Part shown: piece after piece, positions 9,220-16,831 of the stretch
Numbering within the stretch: the stretch's first letter is position 1
Layout of the letters: the number at the start of each line of letters is the position of its first letter
Assembly: GCA_947477745.1 (NCBI GenBank)
Contig: CANJUF010000008.1
Coordinates: 1-64,000, forward strand
Source: Sphingomonadaceae bacterium
Lineage (GTDB): Bacteria; Pseudomonadota; Alphaproteobacteria; Sphingomonadales; Sphingomonadaceae
Length of the DNA: 64,000 bases
Direction of reading: 5' to 3'
Notes under the pieces: model-generated
The model's database searches: none
Told to the model about the DNA's origin: nothing
Seen by the model: only the letters and a program-made list of their open reading frames with translations
Program-made: the position numbers and the translations under genes

Positions 9220-9828
9220 CTAGGGAATAACCTTGGCGGCGTCCTTTGCCTGCTGGCCGTCCCAGGTCCACGGCTTGCGGTCGTCCGCCGGCGGCAGTTC
9301 ATTGAGCGGCGATGAACCGCCTTCGAACTGATCGACCTTGAAGCCGAAGCCGCCGTCGATGGTGGTCTTGCGGATCTTCCAGCCCTTGTCAGTGCGCACA
9401 TAGGTGTTGGTGCGCAGCGACAGGCCGACCGAGGGCTTCGCGCCCCGGAACTGGAACATGCCGAGCTGGACCGCCTTGCCGGTCGCCTCATCGCCGTTCA
9501 CTTCGACCGTTTGCGACACGCACACCTGGAAGACGTAGGGCAACGGCCCGGCGTCGCCATAGAAATAGTCCCAGTACTCGGTGTACTGTTCGCGGCCCTT
9601 GGGGCCCTTGCCCGGCTCGTGCAGGCCCTTGACCTCGAATGTCGCATCTTCGGCGAGTTCGTCGAGGCATTCCATCTTGCCGGCCTGCAAGCCGCCGAAA
9701 CCGCCGCAGCAGTTCCAGTGAAAGCGGTGAAAGCAATCTTCGATTTCACGCACGTCCTGCAACTCGCGCAGGCGCTTTCCCTGTTCCGCAACCTGCGCCT
9801 CGAGCGCAGCCAGCCTGTCATCACTCAT
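9220..9828 (-). CDS. NTF2-like (SnoaL-type) protein, tandem copy A
   Basis: A 202-residue protein with a short N-terminal helix rich in heptad-like residues (about 1-25), then an NTF2/SnoaL-like cone fold. It shares long matching blocks with the next gene on the same strand: AGKMECLDELAEDATFEVK, GPKGREQYTEYWDYFYG, and TDKGWKIRKTTIDGG. SnoaL-like proteins can be dehydratases, isomerases or cyclases, or bind without catalysis, so the reaction here is unknown. The ATG at 9828 follows AGAGGA. The pair is transcribed away from the aldehyde dehydrogenase at 10.7 kb. Confidence 0.85.
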   Translation of the reverse strand: MSDDRLAALEAQVAEQGKRLRELQDVREIEDCFHRFHWNCCGGFGGLQAGKMECLDELAEDATFEVKGLHEPGKGPKGREQYTEYWDYFYGDAGPLPYVFQVCVSQTVEVNGDEATGKAVQLGMFQFRGAKPSVGLSLRTNTYVRTDKGWKIRKTTIDGGFGFKVDQFEGGSSPLNELPPADDRKPWTWDGQQAKDAAKVIP

Positions 9829-9925
9829 CGTCGATCCTCTCTCGTTTATCGTTGCGGGACGAGGCCGCCAGTCCGCGAACGAACCGGCGGCCCTGTCGTA
9901 TTGGTGCCGTCAAGCAGGAACCGGC

Positions 9926-10516
9926 TCAGGAACCAGCCTTGGCCGCGTCCTTGGCTTGCTGTGCTTCCCAGGTCCACGGCTTGCGATCATCCATCGGCGG
10001 CAGTTCGTTAAGCGTGTGCTGGCCGCCTTCAAGCTCGGGGACCTTGAAGCCAAGTCCGCCGTCAATGGTGGTCTTGGTGATCTTCCAGCCCTTGTCGGTG
10101 CGCTTGTAGTAATTGCGCCGCGTCGCCAGGTTGAAGTTGGCGCTGCTGCCGCCGCGAAAACCGAACAGGCCGATCATCACGCACCAGCTCTCGGCGGTAT
10201 CGCCGGTGACCTCGACGAATTCGGAAACGGCTGCCTGGAACACGTAGGGAAGCGGGCCGGCATCGCCGTAGAAATAGTCCCAGTATTCGGTGTACTGTTC
10301 GCGCCCCTTGGGGCCCTTGCCCGGCTCGTGCAGGCCCTTGACCTCGATCGTCGCATCGTCGGCAAGATTGTCGAGCGCTTCCATGCGCCCGGCCTGCACG
10401 CCGTTGAAGCCGCCGCAGCATTCCCAGTTGAACTTGCGCGCCGCATCGGTGATCTGCCGCACGTCTTCCAGTTCCTGGACCCGTGCCTCGAGCGCGGCCA
10501 ACCTGTCTTCATTCAT
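9926..10516 (-). CDS. NTF2-like (SnoaL-type) protein, tandem copy B
   Basis: A 196-residue paralogue of the gene that follows it on the minus strand. The whole length aligns: a shared N-terminus (DRLAALEA), the central EVKGLHEPGKGPKGREQYTE and the C-terminal DDRKPWTW. The N-terminal helix is a few residues shorter. The function is not known. GGGAGATTAGAAG precedes the ATG at 10516. It is the first gene of a divergent pair with the aldehyde dehydrogenase, so both may respond to the same operator in the 187-bp gap. Confidence 0.85.
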   Translation of the reverse strand: MNEDRLAALEARVQELEDVRQITDAARKFNWECCGGFNGVQAGRMEALDNLADDATIEVKGLHEPGKGPKGREQYTEYWDYFYGDAGPLPYVFQAAVSEFVEVTGDTAESWCVMIGLFGFRGGSSANFNLATRRNYYKRTDKGWKITKTTIDGGLGFKVPELEGGQHTLNELPPMDDRKPWTWEAQQAKDAAKAGS

Positions 10517-10703
10517 CTTCTAATCTCCCTTCATCGCGCCTAATTGCGTTAACTCAAAACCGTCTGCCGCATGTTTGCGCCGCGGACCGCCAGACATCCC
10601 TAAAACCTTAGGCATTGCGCTGCAACCACAGCCTTGCGGAAAGCTGGCGGCTTGGCTAGTGGGGAATCGAGAGATGCCCCGAAACCAGCTATAGAGTGAA
10701 CCC
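10517..10703. promoter_or_regulatory. Divergent promoter region, possible operator
   Basis: This 187-bp gap separates the divergent NTF2-like pair and the aldehyde dehydrogenase, so it must hold promoters for both. It contains the small perfect inverted repeat CCTAA-AACC-TTAGG at 10599-10612, which could be an operator half-site pair. No convincing -35/-10 set is visible by eye. Confidence 0.4.
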
Positions 10704-12164
10704 ATGTCGATAGTGGCGCCCAAGCTTGATATGCTCCCCAAGTCCGATTTCATCATCGGAAAGTCGCTCAACGGCGGCGGGATTCGCGATTACGATCACC
10801 TCTATCCGGCCGATGCCTCGCTGACCCGCAAGGTCCCGGTGGCGGGCAAGGAAGAAGTCGACGCGGCCGTGCGCGCCGCGCGCGCTGCCCTGCCCGGCTG
10901 GCGCAACACGCCGCCTAACGAGAAGCGCAAGCTGATGCTGCGCTTTGCACAGCTGATCCGCGAGAACGGTGAGCGGCTGAAGCGCGTCGTCAATGCCGAG
11001 AACGGCGGCATCTACCACCAGCTTGACTGGTTCGTGGAATGGGACGCCGACCTGTTCGAATACAACGCCGGCTATGCCGACAAGATTTGCGGCGAAGTGG
11101 TGCCGATCTGGCCGCAGCAGGCGTTCGACTACACCATTGACGAGCCGTTTGGCGTGATCGGCATCCTGGTGCCGTGGAACGGCCCCGTGATCTCGTTCGG
11201 CCAGATGATCGCCCCGGCCATGGCTGGCGGCAACACCTGCATCATCAAACCGACCGAATTTGCGCCATTCTCCTGCCTGTTCCTCGGCGAACTGGCGCTT
11301 GAGGCTGGCATCCCCGAAGGCGTGATCAACGTCATTCCCGGCAATGTCGAAGCCGGAGAGGCGATGACCAAGCATCCGGGCATCGACAAGCTGCACTTCA
11401 CCGGCAGCGGCAACACCGCCCGGAAGATTCTGGCGGGTGCGGCCGAGAACCTCACGCCCGTGGGTCTCGAACTTGGCGGCAAGTCGGCCCGGCTCGTGTT
11501 CCCCGACTGCGACTGGGAGCAAGCGGTGCAGACCGTGGTGATGACCGCCGTGGCCAATGCCGGGCAGGCCTGCATCGCCGGATCGCGCGCGCTGGTCCAC
11601 GAATCGATCTACGACCGCTTCGTGGCCGATTGCCAGGCCATGGCCAACAATATTCCCATCGGCGATCCCAATTCCACCAGCACGGTGATGGGCCCGATTG
11701 CGCACCGCCTGCAGTACGACCGGATCATGTCGATGCTCGACCATGCGCGCAGCGAAGGCGCGGATTTCCTTTCGGGCGGCGAATCGTGCGGCGGCGATCT
11801 GGAAAGCGGCTATTTCATCAAGCCGACCCTCATCAACGACCCCGAAGCCAAGCTGGAAATCAGCCGCGAGGAAGTGTTCGGCCCGGTGGTCAGCCTGATG
11901 CCGTTCAAGGACGAGGACGACGGCGTCGCCAAGGCGAACGATACCGTTTTCGGCCTTGCCGCCTATATCGAAAGTACCAATATCAAGACGGTACACCGCG
12001 TCGCGGCCAAGCTTGATGCCGGCAACGTGCTGGTTAACGGCGCGGGCGGCCTGCCCACCGCCGCACCGTTCGGCGGACACAAGCAAAGCGGCGTCGGCCG
12101 GGTCGGCGGCATCTGGGGCATTCGCGAATTTCTGCGCACCAAGAATGTCCACATCGCGATGTGA
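10704..12164 (+). CDS. Aldehyde dehydrogenase family protein
   Basis: A 486-residue NAD(P)-dependent aldehyde dehydrogenase. The cofactor motif LVPWNGP, the general base E256 in LELGGKS and the nucleophile C290 in NAGQACIAG are all present, so it should be active. It is distinct from the other aldehyde dehydrogenase at 5.7 kb. Neighbours (tandem NTF2-like genes upstream and divergent; tandem VOC genes downstream) suggest a dedicated pathway. The substrate is unknown. The start is the ATG at 10704, which gives the expected N-terminal length before the fold. Confidence 0.92.
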   Translation: MSIVAPKLDMLPKSDFIIGKSLNGGGIRDYDHLYPADASLTRKVPVAGKEEVDAAVRAARAALPGWRNTPPNEKRKLMLRFAQLIRENGERLKRVVNAENGGIYHQLDWFVEWDADLFEYNAGYADKICGEVVPIWPQQAFDYTIDEPFGVIGILVPWNGPVISFGQMIAPAMAGGNTCIIKPTEFAPFSCLFLGELALEAGIPEGVINVIPGNVEAGEAMTKHPGIDKLHFTGSGNTARKILAGAAENLTPVGLELGGKSARLVFPDCDWEQAVQTVVMTAVANAGQACIAGSRALVHESIYDRFVADCQAMANNIPIGDPNSTSTVMGPIAHRLQYDRIMSMLDHARSEGADFLSGGESCGGDLESGYFIKPTLINDPEAKLEISREEVFGPVVSLMPFKDEDDGVAKANDTVFGLAAYIESTNIKTVHRVAAKLDAGNVLVNGAGGLPTAAPFGGHKQSGVGRVGGIWGIREFLRTKNVHIAM

Positions 12165-12238
12165 TTGTGCTACAAGTTATCAAGAGAGACGAGCGGTCCG
12201 CTTGAGCCACGGCGGCCGTGCAGAGAAGGAGAAAGAGA

Positions 12239-12640
12239 ATGCCCAAGGCCAAATTGCGCCATGTCGCGATCAATTGCGAAGACCTCGAAGGCGAAGCCCA
12301 GTTCATGAAGGACGCTTTCGAACTTGAGGAAGTGGGCCGCGCGGGCGACGTCACCAAGTCGGGTGCGATCTATCTGAGCGATGGCACCGTGAACATCGCG
12401 CTCATCAAGATCGAAGACCCGGACTTCCCGAATTTCAATCCCCAGGGCCTTAATCACATCGGTTTCGTGACCCCGGACCTCGATGGTTCGATCGATGCCG
12501 CCGAAGCTGCCGGCGCGAAATCGATGGTCGACCGCAACAACAAGATGGCCGGCGTGACCTGGGAAATGAAGATGAAGTCGCCCAGCGGCAAGTTCGATTA
12601 CGACCTTTCCGATCACGGCTGGCCCGGCGTCACGCTCTGA
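12239..12640 (+). CDS. VOC-family (glyoxalase/dioxygenase-fold) protein, tandem copy A
   Basis: A 133-residue vicinal-oxygen-chelate protein. Putative metal ligands are the histidine in KLRHVAI (residue 8), the histidine in LNHIGF and the glutamate in WEMKM, the usual H-H-E arrangement. VOC members open rings, isomerise or move thiol adducts; the reaction here is unknown. AAGGAGAAAGAG immediately precedes the ATG at 12239. It follows the aldehyde dehydrogenase by 74 nt and is a clear paralogue of the next gene. Confidence 0.88.
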   Translation: MPKAKLRHVAINCEDLEGEAQFMKDAFELEEVGRAGDVTKSGAIYLSDGTVNIALIKIEDPDFPNFNPQGLNHIGFVTPDLDGSIDAAEAAGAKSMVDRNNKMAGVTWEMKMKSPSGKFDYDLSDHGWPGVTL

Positions 12641-12652
12641 TCACCGATTCCG

Positions 12653-12676
12653 CTCCTCTCCCTGCGGGGAGAGGAG
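12653..12676. repeat. Perfect 10-bp stem-loop between VOC paralogues
   Basis: CTCCTCTCCC (12653-12662) and GGGAGAGGAG (12667-12676) form a perfect 10-bp stem with the 4-nt loop TGCG. There is no T-run after it on either strand, so a rho-independent terminator is unlikely; it may trim or stabilise mRNA between the two VOC genes, or be a dispersed repeat. Confidence 0.65.
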
Positions 12677-12786
12677 TCGCGCGCGATTTGCCGCAAAAGA
12701 AATTACTCAATTGCGCGAGGATTTGACCCGGCGCAATTTCGCCCCCGGCCTTTCGGCCTATCCCTGACTGGGAAAGGAGAAAGGCC

Positions 12787-13176
12787 ATGGCGAAACCCAA
12801 ATTGCGTCACGTCGCGATCAAGACCGATGACGTCCATAAGGAGGCCGCGTTCTGGAGCGAAGCCTTCGATCTCGAAAAGGTCGGCGGCCACGGCGATGTC
12901 GCGATATTCCTCAGCGACGGGGTGATGAACCTCGCGATCATCCGGATCGATGATCCGGACTTTCCCAATTACGGGCAGAACAACGGGCTCAATCACATCG
13001 GCTTCGTGGTCGAGGACATCGACAGCCAGGTCGACAAATGCGCCGGGCTCGGCGCGGTGTCGACCGTCGATCCCAATCACCGCAACGCCGGTGCGACATG
13101 GGAAATGAAGATGCGCTCGCCGAGCGGCATCGATCTCGACCTGTCGGATCACGGCTGGCCGGGGATCACGCTTTAG
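12787..13176 (+). CDS. VOC-family protein, tandem copy B
   Basis: A 129-residue paralogue of the preceding VOC gene, matching along its full length (PKLRHVAI, NHIGFV, TWEMKM.SPSG, DLSDHGWPG.TL). The candidate H-H-E metal set is kept. GGGAAAGGAGAAAGG lies just upstream of the ATG. The 146-bp gap from the first copy contains a stem-loop, so expression may be uncoupled. The function is unknown. It converges on a TetR gene. Confidence 0.88.
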   Translation: MAKPKLRHVAIKTDDVHKEAAFWSEAFDLEKVGGHGDVAIFLSDGVMNLAIIRIDDPDFPNYGQNNGLNHIGFVVEDIDSQVDKCAGLGAVSTVDPNHRNAGATWEMKMRSPSGIDLDLSDHGWPGITL

Positions 13177-13180
13177 TGCG

Positions 13181-13210
13181 TTTTCCGTTCAAGCTGACGC
13201 GAACGGAAAA
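13181..13210. repeat. Inverted repeat between convergent genes
   Basis: TTTTCCGTTC (13181-13190) and GAACGGAAAA (13201-13210) form a perfect 10-bp inverted repeat around a 10-nt loop, between the convergent VOC and TetR genes. The T-run is on the 5' side and the A-run on the 3' side for either strand, the reverse of an intrinsic terminator. It resembles a dispersed palindrome seen in alphaproteobacterial intergenic regions. Confidence 0.65.
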
Positions 13211-13238
13211 ACAACGCTCAGACGCCGCGCGGGCTTGA

Positions 13239-13913
13239 TTACCAGCGGTCCATCGAGGCGACGAGGGTGTCGACGAACCAGTCGATCTCCTCGCGCCGTT
13301 CAGCGTCGAGCGTACGGCTGCCCGACAGCACAATGTCGAGGTGCATGCCGCGCAACAGCAGCGTGAGCGCATTGGCGGGCGCCTCGGGATTGGCGAAAGT
13401 CAGGCCCTCGCGCTCGGCATAGGCGGACACGACGTTGATGATCCCGCCGCGCGATGCAGCGGCCAGGGCTTCACCCGCAGCGCGCAGTTCGGGAAAGCGG
13501 TGCGATTCGCCGTAGATTAGCCGGACGACGCCATAATGCCGGGAATCGAGCCCGATCTCGAGGCTCTTGTACGCGAATTCGCGCAGCATGTCGGCCAGCG
13601 GGCGCGACGGCGATTCAACCGCCCTGATCCGCGCGCTGAGATCGCCCTCGACCATCTTCTTCATCATCGCGATGAACAGGTCTTCCTTCGATGCGAAGCG
13701 CGAATAGAGCGTCGTCTTGGAAACGCCTGCCGCCTTGACGATGGTCGCCATCGAAGTGCCGCCGTAACCGTGGCGCAGAAATTCCGACAGGGCGACCTCG
13801 ACCAGCTCGTTCTCGATGTCGGCGACGTCTTCGAGCCGGGGCCGGCCGCGCGCGCGCCGCCGCACGGCGAGCGCCGCAGGCTGGTTCTTGGTCAAGGCGT
13901 GCGTTGCAGTCAT
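13239..13913 (-). CDS. TetR/AcrR-family transcriptional regulator
   Basis: A 224-residue regulator with an N-terminal helix-turn-helix (about residues 30-75; GYGGTSMATIVKAAGVSKTTLYSR split across helices 2-3) followed by a helical ligand domain. Such proteins usually repress neighbouring genes until a small effector binds. Candidate targets are the VOC/ALDH/NTF2 cluster or the sulfotransferase gene; no operator is proven. The ATG at 13913 follows GGGGA; an in-frame start at 13958 would add 15 atypical residues. The basic stretch RRRARGRPR before the HTH is typical. Confidence 0.9.
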   Translation of the reverse strand: MTATHALTKNQPAALAVRRRARGRPRLEDVADIENELVEVALSEFLRHGYGGTSMATIVKAAGVSKTTLYSRFASKEDLFIAMMKKMVEGDLSARIRAVESPSRPLADMLREFAYKSLEIGLDSRHYGVVRLIYGESHRFPELRAAGEALAAASRGGIINVVSAYAEREGLTFANPEAPANALTLLLRGMHLDIVLSGSRTLDAERREEIDWFVDTLVASMDRW

Positions 13914-13976
13914 CTGGGAATCCCCGCAAGGCCGCTTAACAGAAAGCGGGCCGCACAAGCAACTCGCGGTCCGGTG

Positions 13977-15338
13977 TTACCGGCGCGCTGCCACGAGCCT
14001 TGCGGGTTTCGCCCCGTCCCATCCGGATCTAGCCGCACCTTTCGGCAGCGGCGCAGTCCCGGCCGTCCGGGCAGCCGCCACACCGCGCAGGGGCGCCAGC
14101 CCGAAAGTGCTGGTGTAGTCCTCAAAGCGTTCGCTGACCTCGCCGCGCTTAAGCCCGAACGCCTCAAGACTGTAGCGATGGGGATTGCGGTAAAGCGCCC
14201 GGTCGGAGCTTGCCATGTAGGCGCTCATGGCCGGAAGCGCGGGCGCTATGTCCATGCCGAGGAAGGCGTAGATCTTGCGCATCACGCCCTGCCAGTCGCG
14301 CTCCATGTCACCGTATCGGACATCGATGCGCCGTCCGCGCGGGATCATCTCGCGCACATCGCGCATCCGCTCGATCTGCAGCTCGGTCTTGCGCAGCCAC
14401 TCGCGACCGATGGCGGCGGGATCGACGCGGTCGGAATGGATGATCATCTGGTTCCAGACCAGCGAGCAGGAGCTGCCAACCACCGCGCACGGCTCGCGGT
14501 GCGTAAAAACGATGCGCGCATCGGGAAACACCGCGAGCAGCGCGGGAAGATCGAGCATGTGCTGCGGCGTCTTGAGCACCCAGGGGCGCGTATCGTCCTC
14601 GCCGCGCGCCCAGCCGATCAGACGCAGCAGCGCCGCCATGGCGGTGTAAGCGGGCGTCGCATCCTGCGCCTCGGTCCAGCGGCCATAGCTCGGCACGTTC
14701 CACTGCGTCTCGTGCTTCATGCCCCAGATCGAGCGGACCAGCAGGCCCAGTTCCTCCTCGGGCTCGAACGGGCCGGAGGGATGAATCACCGCCGTGCTGG
14801 GGTTGAAAGCGTGAATCGCACCCATCGCCATGCGCCCGACGATCCAGCGCCGGTCGGGCATCCCCGGCCTGAAATCGGGGCTCGGCACCGGGTTGATCGT
14901 CTCGAACGAGCGCATGTGCGAAAAGCGCGTATCGGCGGCAAGCAGCCGGTGCAGCCGCGTCGTCCCCGAACGCATCGGACCCACCACGATCACCGGCCGG
15001 GCGAGCGAGCGCCGCGCGATCCCGGGATGCTCGGCAAGGATCGCCTGGGCGTGAAGCCGGTCCTTGAGCACCTTGCGCAGCTGCCCGGCGGCAGCGAACA
15101 GACCCAGTTGGTTGAGCGAGGCTTCTTCGCGCAGCGCGGTCAGCAATCGATCAAGCGGCGCGCGAAACCACGGATCGCCAAAATCATGGAGGCCAGTCTG
15201 CGTGCGCAGGCTCTCGATCAACTGTTCGCCATCAAGCTCGGGCCGAGGCATGGCCCGCGTTCGCCACGCCGCGCACAGGGATGCATTTGCCGCATCGACA
15301 AGGCGCGATCGTCTCGAGAGCTGGGCGGTCGCGATCAT
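13977..15338 (-). CDS. Sulfotransferase family protein
   Basis: A 453-residue sulfotransferase-fold protein that would move a sulfo group from PAPS to an acceptor. The 5'-phosphosulfate loop is VVGPMRSGTTRLHRLL near residue 120 and the 3'-phosphate region is IVFTHREPCAVVGS, with a conserved serine further on. The C-terminal 40 residues are rich in Ala, Arg and Gly and look disordered. The acceptor is unknown. It lies 63 nt upstream of the TetR gene on the same strand and may share its transcript. Confidence 0.85.
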   Translation of the reverse strand: MIATAQLSRRSRLVDAANASLCAAWRTRAMPRPELDGEQLIESLRTQTGLHDFGDPWFRAPLDRLLTALREEASLNQLGLFAAAGQLRKVLKDRLHAQAILAEHPGIARRSLARPVIVVGPMRSGTTRLHRLLAADTRFSHMRSFETINPVPSPDFRPGMPDRRWIVGRMAMGAIHAFNPSTAVIHPSGPFEPEEELGLLVRSIWGMKHETQWNVPSYGRWTEAQDATPAYTAMAALLRLIGWARGEDDTRPWVLKTPQHMLDLPALLAVFPDARIVFTHREPCAVVGSSCSLVWNQMIIHSDRVDPAAIGREWLRKTELQIERMRDVREMIPRGRRIDVRYGDMERDWQGVMRKIYAFLGMDIAPALPAMSAYMASSDRALYRNPHRYSLEAFGLKRGEVSERFEDYTSTFGLAPLRGVAAARTAGTAPLPKGAARSGWDGAKPARLVAARR

Positions 15339-15475
15339 GCACCTATCCGAACGACTAGAGAGGCTTGATTGTTCCCGACTGCCGCGCAGCGCGCAAGAGG
15401 GACCTGCGATATTGCGAATCGCGCTCCAAGGCGATACGTTCTTTGTTTGTTCTTATGATTCGATGGGAGATATAC

Positions 15476-15874
15476 ATGGCACATCTGGGCGGATGCCACT
15501 GCGGCGCGGTGCGTTACGAGATTGCGGGCGGTTCGGACCGTACTGCGCTATGCCATTGTCTCGACTGCCGCAGGAATTCCGGCGCACCGATTGTAAGCTG
15601 GACCGCGGTCGCCAGTGCGGATTTCCGGGTGGTGAAAGGCGAGGCCGTCTCGTTCAATTCGTCGGGCGCATCGTTCCGCAATTTCTGCGGCACCTGCGGC
15701 ACCGGACTGTGGTTCACCAACGAGCAGATGCTGCCGGGTATCGTCGACGTTCAGACAGCGACTCTCGACGATCCCGACGCGTTCGCCCCCTCGGCCCATA
15801 TCCAGGTTGCCGAACGGATCGGCTGGATGAAGGCAGCGCACGACTTGCCCGAGTTCGAGCGATTTCCCGGCTAG
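15476..15874 (+). CDS. GFA-family zinc-binding protein
   Basis: A 132-residue protein of the glutathione-dependent formaldehyde-activating enzyme family. Zinc ligands are visible in three cysteine clusters: GCHCGAV near residue 8, CHCLDC near 27-32 and CGTCGT near 66. The founder enzyme adds formaldehyde to glutathione, but most members are uncharacterised and that activity should not be assumed. GGGAGA at 15465-15470 sets the ATG at 15476. It stands alone between the sulfotransferase and a convergent NTF2-like gene. Confidence 0.88.
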   Translation: MAHLGGCHCGAVRYEIAGGSDRTALCHCLDCRRNSGAPIVSWTAVASADFRVVKGEAVSFNSSGASFRNFCGTCGTGLWFTNEQMLPGIVDVQTATLDDPDAFAPSAHIQVAERIGWMKAAHDLPEFERFPG

Positions 15875-15891
15875 AACTGAAGCTAGTCGGT

Positions 15892-16275
15892 TCAAGCGCC
15901 CTCGACCGATGGCGCGCTGGCGGTATCGTAATAGTCGCGCCAGCAGGTGATCTTGCCGCCCTCGTCAAGCTCGAACACGCCGACGATCGGCACGCGCATC
16001 TCGTAACCGCGCGACGAGCCGACGATCTCCAGCCTTTCGCAGAACACCACATTGCCGGACTGCGCCATAGGGCCGTATTCGCAATCATAGGAGCGCATCA
16101 GTTCCATGTATTCGCCCCACTTGGCGCGGATCGCCTCGCGCCCGGTGAGGGTCTCGGCACTGGGATCGGGACGGAACCGGCAATCATCGGAAATGCGCGA
16201 AAGCGCGCCTTCCAGATCGAATCGGTGCCAGCAATCGAAAAAATCGCGGATCAGGTTTTCGCTTGTCGCCGCCAT
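15892..16275 (-). CDS. NTF2-like (SnoaL/limonene-epoxide-hydrolase-like) protein
   Basis: A 127-residue single-domain NTF2-like protein (ENLIRDFFDCWHRFD at the N-terminus, CWRDYYD near the C-terminus). This pattern is common in epoxide hydrolase-like and ketosteroid isomerase-like families. The reaction is unknown. GGAGAGG precedes the ATG at 16275; a GTG six nucleotides upstream is also in frame. It converges on the GFA gene and lies 28 nt from queF on the same strand. Confidence 0.85.
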   Translation of the reverse strand: MAATSENLIRDFFDCWHRFDLEGALSRISDDCRFRPDPSAETLTGREAIRAKWGEYMELMRSYDCEYGPMAQSGNVVFCERLEIVGSSRGYEMRVPIVGVFELDEGGKITCWRDYYDTASAPSVEGA

Positions 16276-16303
16276 GGTCACACCTCTCCCATCAACCCAG
16301 AAA

Positions 16304-16765
16304 TCAGCCCCGCCCGCGATAAGGCGCTACGCCCTGATCGGGGACCCACAGGCCTTGGGGTGCAGGACCGCTCTGCCAGAACACGTCGATCGGGATGCCG
16401 CCGCGCGGATACCAGTATCCGCCTATGCGCAGCCAACGCGGCGCCATCTCGGCGAACAGGCGCTGGCCGATGCCCACGGTCACGTCCTCGTGAAACCCGG
16501 CGTGATTGCGGAACGCGCCGAGAAACAGTTTGAGGCTCTTCGATTCGACGATGGTGTCGCCGGGCGCATAATCGATCACCAGATGCGCGAAATCGGGCTG
16601 GCCGGTCACCGGACAAAGCGAGGTAAACTCGGGCGCGGCAAAACGAACCAAGTAAAGCGACCCCGCCCTCGGATTGGGCACATAGTCCAGCACCGCCGCT
16701 TCGGGACTGGCCGGAAGCGTGCTCGCCTGCCCCAGATGGACCGTGCGCGGCGGATCGTCATTCAT
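16304..16765 (-). CDS. queF: NADPH-dependent 7-cyano-7-deazaguanine reductase
   Basis: A 153-residue type I (short, unimodular) QueF. It reduces preQ0 to preQ1 in queuosine tRNA modification in the cytoplasm. The catalytic cysteine C51 lies in [11 protein letters not shown] with the partner D58, and the family motif ESKSLKLF is at residues 74-81. Other queuosine genes are not in the window. It is divergent from the MetC-like gene, 66 nt away. Confidence 0.96.
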   Translation of the reverse strand: MNDDPPRTVHLGQASTLPASPEAAVLDYVPNPRAGSLYLVRFAAPEFTSLCPVTGQPDFAHLVIDYAPGDTIVESKSLKLFLGAFRNHAGFHEDVTVGIGQRLFAEMAPRWLRIGGYWYPRGGIPIDVFWQSGPAPQGLWVPDQGVAPYRGRG

Positions 16766-16831
16766 GGCATCGGCTCATGCCCGTTAGCGCGCCACTGGAC
16801 AAGGCTGTCATTCTCGCCATTGTAACGAGCG

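Noticed and set aside
12653..12676. Stem-loop considered as a rho-independent terminator
   Set aside because: No T-run follows the stem on either strand.
13536..15368. Plus-strand frame of 610 codons opposite the TetR and sulfotransferase genes
   Set aside because: It is an antisense shadow with Arg/His/Pro-rich composition and no motif; the minus-strand genes carry clear HTH and PAPS-binding motifs.
16766..16831. Possible SAM riboswitch before the MetC-like gene
   Set aside because: The gap is only 66 nt, is shared with the divergent queF start and shows no conserved riboswitch core.
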